64,000 bases of DNA from Coleophoma eucalyptorum (taxonomy: Eukaryota > Ascomycota > Leotiomycetes > Helotiales > Dermateaceae). Below, piece by piece: positions 57,801 to 64,000 of this stretch (positions are counted from its first letter, which is position 1; each line of letters starts with the position of its first letter). A program made the position numbers and the translations under genes. The stretch is taken from contig JALRME010000001.1 in the NCBI GenBank assembly GCA_026120035.1, positions 372,001 through 436,000 of the forward strand, read 5' to 3'. The notes under the pieces are model-generated. The model ran no database searches, was not told where the DNA came from, and saw nothing but the letters and a program-made list of their open reading frames with translations.

Positions 57801-59067
57801 TATTGCTGGAAAATTGCCAAGGAGCCCAAAGATAGAATTAGGCAAAATGGTTGAGTAGGTGATTAGTATAAGCTGCAGTTTACGACTCCAGCTGCCTTGG
57901 GGACCTAGATCTTGTAGTTTTTTAAGACGTAATATCTATAGTCTTGCAATAAGATACGTGGTTTTCATCTTCGAAACAGCAACGAATGAGCAGTGAGAGC
58001 CGTTGCTGCTGGTCGCTTTGCTACAAGAGGCTATAGGAGCAGACCCTGCTCGCTTACTCGCCACGCCGGTTATTCTTCTGCGGAGTGCAAGGAACTAAAT
58101 TCCGACCTGCCGGCCCTGGAAGATGACACGTTAAGCCTACTTGCCATAAGCTATTACTCTTACCGTTCAATGAACACTCCCCGCAGCCGAAAGCAACCCT
58201 AACCCCTCCACCACTGAGATACCAAGTCAGGGGCCTTTCTCTCCAGATTTCAATACTTGGCACATGTACGAATGTTTAGCGTGTTGTAAAATTTGATCGA
58301 CTATATTATGACCAATCTGTGCGCCCGACCGGCCACTTCTAGCGTAAGAGGCCTGTCCAGACTGACTGGCACACCGTTGCTACTCCAAGTGCCAAGTCTG
58401 CCGCTGCACGATCTACCCCTTAGAGCCAGAAATAAAACCACGTTCGTATATTATTATCATATAGTATCCTTGTCGATTATGGGTAGATCTGCAAAGTACT
58501 TCCGACGTACATCTATCGTATGTCCTGGTCAGACTTACCATCATATAACATTCCAGCCCTGGCCAAAGTAGCCTCATCGTGGCATCTTTGTAGCCTAACG
58601 GTGGAAGCTTTCTCAAGACGGCATGAGCACATAAGCTCGGAGCCAAGACTTGGATACATGGAAAACTTGCTTTCGTATCCGTAACAGATGGAAGCTCATG
58701 CCACTTACTGACCTTGAGACCTCGCACAGGCTGTGGGGGGCCTCGCCAACACTGTCTAGATTTGAAGTTCCGAATGCATATGGCAAGGGCTCTTAAATTT
58801 AGTCCCTTTTGAGAATCGCCTGACCAAGATGGATAATATCTCCTGTGGAAATCTTGTTGCCTGTCTAAACATGCATACGCAGGCGAGCTAGTTAGCATAC
58901 AGGACTTTGGCAGCTAGCAGATCCATTAACTGTATAATGGATTCTCAACTCAGATCTTGAATCAGTAAAATTGATACTTCGCTCGTTTTCTTCCAATTAT
59001 TTTGACTGAGCCCTAATCCAGAAGCTTCAAACACATTCGTTTTGGATACAAAAAAGATATCGGGGCA
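57801..59067. other. Intergenic, nothing recognised
   Basis: A 161-codon minus frame at 58413-58898 has no family resemblance and overlaps plus-strand frames; I do not call it. The 3' part should be the chitin synthase promoter. Confidence 0.4.
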
Positions 59068-61634
59068 ATGGAATATTCAGCGCCAGGCCAGTCTATGGAA
59101 AATTCCCATGTTCCGGATCCATTCAGTGACGAAAATACTTGGTCCGATGGGTCAAAACCCTCATCTGATTCTTCAGGATCTGCTGAAGAGAACACAGTGC
59201 CTCTCAGATCCGCTGGTCGTTCTCTTACACAGACACAGACTGCCTCAAGTGCTCACCATGATTTTGCTACCCCTCAAGTTCCAGTCGCATTAAGAACTCG
59301 CCACCAAAATCCGCATCAACAACAGGAGTCCATCCTAGCAGCACCCACAAATCTCCGGCATACAAATCGATCCCCAATCCTTCATGTTCAGCATCATTCG
59401 CAAGAGCAACCTGAGGCAGATCTTCCTACGCCTTATCAGCCATCATACCTTCGTCATCAGTATCAGCCAGACGATACCTCTTCACAGGATTCATCAATTG
59501 TTCGTCAACAACAGCAACCACGTGATCCATTTGTCGAACCCCGTCGTCGACGGCAAAAGCTCCGTGCTGCAGACCCTTATTTCAATGTTCAACCCATCAA
59601 CACTCCACCTCGCCGTCTTCGACCAAGTGAAGACGAACAAATCTCACCATTACCTCCAATCGGCCGATTGCCTATATATGATCAATATTCTTCGTCTAAC
59701 GAAGATCTAGTAGATCCTCAATTTCAGGAATACGTTGCTACGTTATCCAACGTCGTCACTAGGCGAGCTCTGCCAGACCCTTTAGATACCAGCCCCCAAA
59801 AAATAAAATCTGGAAGAAGGTGGATCTTTGTTACCAAGTGGATATTTATAACCGTGCTAGTTGCTTCCAAGTACGTTATCATTGCCAGAAATCTTCCCCC
59901 CCCTCCATTATCTTTAGACTAATGATCAATGCTTCAGTGCCTTCTTTATTTTCGCAACTTGGTGGTGGCCCAAGTACTACTACGCCTTCTTACCTTTCAT
60001 TACTATCACAGTAGCTCTCAATTGCATTATGGTCCTATCCGTAATGTTCCACACTTTATTGCACAGAATATCTCCTGAGAAGAAGGAGATTCCCGAAGAA
60101 CCCGAAAGCATGGTCCTCTTACTCCCATGTTACAACGAGACTCGAGAAGAAATCACCAAGTCATTAGATTCTTTGGTCGACCAGATCAATATTGACCCCC
60201 ACAAAAAGGCTATCATGATCGTTTGTGACGGCCAGGCTCGAGGACCTGGAATGGAGAAAGCAACTTCCGAATATCTCCTGGAGGATGTATTGATAGATAG
60301 ATGCTCCCGAGAGTCGATCCCAAATGCTTACACAGCCTGGGACCATGGGGAAATGGACATCGTCGTTCAAAGAGGAAGTTACGGAGGGATCCCTTACTTG
60401 TGCATCATCAAACAAGCAAATAAAGGAAAGAGAGACGGACTCATTCTCGTTAGGTCATTCCTATACAACTTCAACCGCCGCGAGCACAACCCTGCTGTTA
60501 TACTGTCACCATATTTCTTCGGCCTCATGGCCTCATTCCTCATCGTTGATGCTGGCTTCTCCAAGGTCGATGTCCTCATCGGCATGGATGCTGACACATT
60601 CTTTGAACCGTCGTGCATCTCAGAACTCATTGAGCAGTCACACTACAAAGATACAGTTGGTGTTTGTGGCTATGTAGCTGTGGATTTCACTACATCGTCT
60701 TGGTCACCTTGGCGACTCTATCAAAACTCGGAGTACATGATCTCGCAGTGCCTCCGGCGCCTTCATCAGTCAATTGCTACACATAAAGTGTCCTGTCTTC
60801 CAGGCTGCTGTCAACTGCTCAAAATTTGTGAAACGACATGTGGCGATCACGTCCTGCTTGACTTGTTTGGGTACCACCCAAGCCCAACGGACAATCTTCT
60901 CAAGCAAATCAGAGCCACCGCCAGTGAAGACCGGAACCACGTATGTCTGATGCTATCGACATTTCCGAGAGCTCGTACTCGGCAAGCCCTCAATGCCCGG
61001 GCTTACACAGATGTTCCTCACACATGGTCTGTTTTCCTGTCCCAGAGAAGGCGCTGGACGCTTGGCGCTACTGGAAATGATTTATTTCTCATGACTGCCC
61101 CGGGAATCGTCCTATTCGAGCGCATCCTTGCAATTGCCAATGTCCTTACATGGGTATTAAATCTCTTCATCATTGCATGCCTTGCTAGTTTCATCATGGC
61201 ATGTCTTCGTGAGTACTTTCCTTCACTTCCCCAAAATACCCAAGTGGCTATATAGTTGTAACAGAATACTAATTTAATATTGCACTTCAGATGTTAGCTA
61301 TAAATTAATTCTTGCCTTTGCCTCAGTTATGATCGTACCGCAACTCTACTACCTTTTCATTTGTGTATGGCAACCGCGCAGAGTAAAAGAGCGTGTGCAG
61401 TACTTGATGGGGCTCGTAATTTATGTTTTCCTCGGCCCATTTTTAAATGTTCTAGTCCTTTCATATGCGTTATGGAGCATTGATAACTTTGCCTGGGGAA
61501 AAACAAGAAAAGTTGTGGAGGTTGTGGGTGATACAGAGAAAATTAACACTGGGCTACCAATTTCCCAAGGCGATTCCGGAGGTCAATCTTTGATGAATGG
61601 GGAGTCAGGCGAGGAGGCTTCCCCTGGCATCTAG
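59068..61634 (+). CDS. Chitin synthase, division 3 (class VI-like, no myosin motor)
   Basis: Exons 59068-59870, 59938-61208 and 61291-61634 give 805 residues. About 250 N-terminal residues are hydrophilic, Gln/Pro/Ser-rich and probably disordered. Two membrane helices follow, split by the first intron. The GT2 catalytic region carries MVLLLPCYNETREEITKS, ANKGKRDGL (about 430), MDADT (484-488, metal/UDP binding), CLPGCC (about 555), ASEDRNH (EDR at 598-600) and LSQRRRW (637-641), all hallmarks of chitin synthase. Membrane helices and a short acidic tail close the protein. It polymerises GlcNAc from UDP-GlcNAc at the plasma membrane. No myosin-like or cytochrome-b5 domain is present, which points to the class VI-like group; the class call is less certain than the family. 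No lesions are seen. Confidence 0.88.
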
Positions 61635-61926
61635 TCTACAGAAATATAATATTTCTTCCTGACCTTTATAAGCCTGATTGCATATAATGTAACCTAAGCC
61701 ATCGTGTATGCATGGTGGAGCATAGATAATTTTACCTGGAGAAAAAACGGATAGTGGTGAGTTGTGGATGATGCAAAGAAAATAATCCTGGGCTCCATGT
61801 CTCATGGCGATTCCGGAGGTCAATCTTTGATGAACGGGGAATCAGGTGATGAGGCTTCCCATGGCATCTAGTCTGCAGCAATACAATGTTACTCTCTGAC
61901 CTTCATAAGCCTGATTTCCTATAATG
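61464..61926. repeat. Tandem duplication of the chitin synthase 3' end
   Basis: 61464-61689 (last coding part plus 3' flank) and 61707-61926 are two diverged copies. They share long identical runs such as GGCGATTCCGGAGGTCAATC, GGCATCTAGTCT and TAAGCCTGATT. The second copy starts mid-gene and has lost coding integrity, so it is a non-functional extra 3' end. Confidence 0.88.
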
Positions 61927-62352
61927 CGAGCCCATGGGTTGTCACTTCTTGGCGCACAGCGGGGTAACTTCAGCGCCCTGGATATTCGGAGGACAACCGA
62001 GTCAAAACAAATTCACTTCCCATTTGGGAAAAGAGATGAGGGGTTAGGAAGCTTAAAGAGGATCGTGTTATACCCCTTGTGAAATTCGCAAGTCAGCGCC
62101 ATCAGATCTTTCAATAACGTGTTGTCAGCGTTTGACAGGGCAGCTAAGAGATGGCTTGGCAACCCGTTCCATCGCATTAGCCCTGCTCAGGGTCGTATTC
62201 TCCTTTTTTGCGAGGGACAACTGTCAGTGTCTATTCTTAGGAAGACTATGTGAGAGCTTGATGTGATAATAAGTAGTCATCACGGCTTGGCATGAAATAA
62301 CGAGTAGTCCTTCAGGACCCAGCGCAATTCCAGAATCATCATCATTCCCATC
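61927..62352. other. Intergenic, presumed chitin deacetylase promoter
   Basis: No coding signal. Immediately upstream of the deacetylase ATG. Confidence 0.45.
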
Positions 62353-63874
62353 ATGTATATTCAGAATTTGGTACTTGCAGTGCCTTTTTTCTGTGCTCAT
62401 ATTATTAATGCACATGGTGGACTTCAGATATTGGGTGGTTCTGACGCCATTCATGCTCTTCAACCCCGAACAGCTTCATCGTTTGTATCCCACAGATCCC
62501 AAATTGGCACCGAAGATGAGGCCTCGAGTATCTTCCTGGATGAACGTGCTGTCAATATGAGGTGCGGATATGTAAACGGAACTTGCCCTGCCGGATATTG
62601 GTATGCGAAACTCTGCTTGAGATCCCAGATAACTCAGAATAATACAAAGGAATGCTAACGGTTTACTAGTTGCTCGATCGGGGGTTACTGGTAATTAAAC
62701 TCTAGTTCCTAGAAGTCATGCAAGTATTGATACTTAATTCGTGTTTTTAGTGGAAAAGGGTTCCATTACTGCTCCGGTCCAGCATGCCAGCTAGACTATT
62801 GTGATAGCTGTGACGGGAATATTTCACCAGCAGGAGACTCTACCAAAGATGTTCCTCGACCTCATGTAGGAAATATCAGCTATGGAGGAGCTGGCATCTA
62901 CACCTGCACAAACAAAAACCACGTTGCGTTGACTTTCGATGATGGGCCCTACATTTACACGTCAGACCTGCTCGATATACTGGACAAGTACAACGCCAAG
63001 GCTACCTTTTTTATCACTGGCAACAATATGGGAAAAGGAGAGATGGATCAATCATCCACGGGCTACCCACAGATCCTCAAGAGAATGCACGCCGCAGGTC
63101 ACCAGATTGCCAGCCATACGTGGACCCATCAAAATCTGACTAACATGACCAACACACAGCGGGAAAATCAGATGTACTTCAATGAAATGGCCTTCAGGAA
63201 TATCCTCGGCTTCTTTCCAACATATATGCGACCGCCATATTCCGAGGCCAATAATGCTACGCAAGAAATGCTGTTTGATATGGGTTATCATATTATCTAT
63301 TACAATATTAACAGCGATGGTACGGCTTCCTATGATGTGTTGAGAAAAATATTAGCTAACATCCACTAGATTATGATAATGACAGCCCTGAGTTGATCCA
63401 AAATGCTAAAGACGAGATTGACTTACAGTTCGCCACGGTGAACGTCACCGCTGGTTATCCTGCCAACTTCATCGAAATTGGGCATGATATACATGAGCAA
63501 ACGGTGCATAATCTAACAGCGTGGACATTGGAACGCATGTTAACACTAGGCTTTGGCACCTCGATTACTGTCGGAGAGTGTCTGGGCGACCCATCCGCAA
63601 ACTGGTACAGGAATGCATCAGGCGCTCCGCCCGATGCACCTGTCAACCAGAGTAACCTCGTAAGTCTATTAAGCGATTGACTGAATCCTCCTCATGATTG
63701 CTTGCTGTGTACCTGCTTACCTCTCCATAGGCTACTGTCACGCCTACTGCTATTCCATCGTCCGGACCTTCAGCGAGTGCAACCCCGAAGTCAAACGCAG
63801 GGATTAAGATGGAAAGTAGCTGGGCGCTGGGATTCTTAGCTTGTGTGTGTGGTACTGCGGTTCATGTAATGTGA
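62353..63874 (+). CDS. Chitin deacetylase (CE4) with CBM18 domain and GPI anchor signal
   Basis: Five exons: 62353-62600, a 21-nt micro-exon 62670-62690, 62751-63319, 63370-63659 and 63731-63874; total 423 residues. A signal peptide opens the chain. Splicing through the micro-exon restores a chitin-binding type 1 domain (RCGYVNGTCPAGYCC, SIGGYCGKGFHYC). The NodB domain follows with ALTFDDGPY (Asp153-Asp154), SHTWTH (His212, His216) and MRPPYSE (Arg250), so metal and catalytic residues are present. A Ser/Thr/Pro linker and a hydrophobic C-terminus preceded by small residues look like a GPI attachment signal. The enzyme should deacetylate chitin to chitosan at the cell surface. It sits 0.7 kb downstream of the chitin synthase in the same orientation. 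Confidence 0.9.
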
Positions 63875-64000
63875 TGGGTGATAATAGCCAATGTTTCCTT
63901 CATGAATGACTACGAATTTGATGATGATGATGCTGGTTGAAGTCAGGAACTTGATCCTCTCGCTATTACTATTTGTTTTGTTCTAGTCTAGACTGGACCG

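Noticed and set aside
58413..58898. 161-codon minus frame as a gene
   Set aside because: No recognisable motif, mixed composition, and overlapping frames on the other strand; probably chance.
59384..59710. Plus frame inside the chitin synthase N-terminus
   Set aside because: Alternate-frame reading of the Gln-rich region of the real gene.
1..64000. CRISPR arrays, bacterial operons, rRNA or intact transposons
   Set aside because: None seen; gene structure is eukaryotic and no transposase or reverse transcriptase motif was found.

Overview
The window reads as nuclear DNA of a filamentous ascomycete (Pezizomycotina). Genes have short GT-AG introns of about 50-70 bp. There are two Zn2Cys6 regulators, a fungal rhodopsin-domain membrane protein, a HET-domain relic, F-box proteins, Dal5-type permeases and a division-3 chitin synthase, and long AT-rich gene-poor stretches lie between gene islands. 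I cannot name a genus; a Leotiomycetes-like genome is only a guess.

Layout. 0-2 kb: a secreted S10 serine carboxypeptidase. 3.2-7.2 kb: a cemetery of broken catabolic genes (Rieske oxygenase, extended SDR, permease C-terminus, WD40 fragment, agmatinase). 8.2-9.2 kb: an intact secreted protein with 14 cysteines. 11-15.6 kb: an amidase divergent from a Zn2Cys6 regulator, with a 21-bp perfect palindrome between them, then an orphan PDZ-like ORF. 16.5-17.7 kb: an eight-exon rhodopsin-domain protein. 17.7-21.4 kb: a broken Zn2Cys6 regulator and a broken DHA2-type MFS exporter. 22.7-23.7 kb: a broken 3'-5' exonuclease. 23.8-29.5 kb: an intact medium-chain reductase, a Dal5-type permease and an isochorismatase-fold protein. 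31-34.6 kb: two F-box-type proteins, the second with TPR repeats. 34.6-41 kb: gene-poor. 41-43 kb: an arylsulfotransferase-family membrane protein with an LPR-repeat tail. 44.2-48.3 kb: a Dal5-type permease divergent from a second amidase across a promoter rich in GATA sites. 53.4-54.7 kb: a broken HET-domain gene. 55.5-63.9 kb: a nucleotide-sugar 6-dehydrogenase, a chitin synthase and a GPI-anchored CBM18 chitin deacetylase.

Two functional themes stand out. The first is scavenging of organic nitrogen: two amidases, two Dal5-type permeases, an isochorismatase fold and the remains of an amine-degrading block. The second is the right-hand end, where enzymes for oxidising a UDP-sugar, polymerising GlcNAc and deacetylating chitin lie within 8.5 kb. 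This is the best candidate here for a coordinated system, possibly one making a charged (uronate- or glucosamine-containing) surface polymer.

Many genes are pseudogenes. Several lesions are G-to-A or C-to-T in type, which fits RIP or ordinary deamination; others are single-base indels or other substitutions, so RIP alone does not explain the decay. Exon coordinates were derived by eye from reading frames and splice consensus and have not been checked with transcripts.
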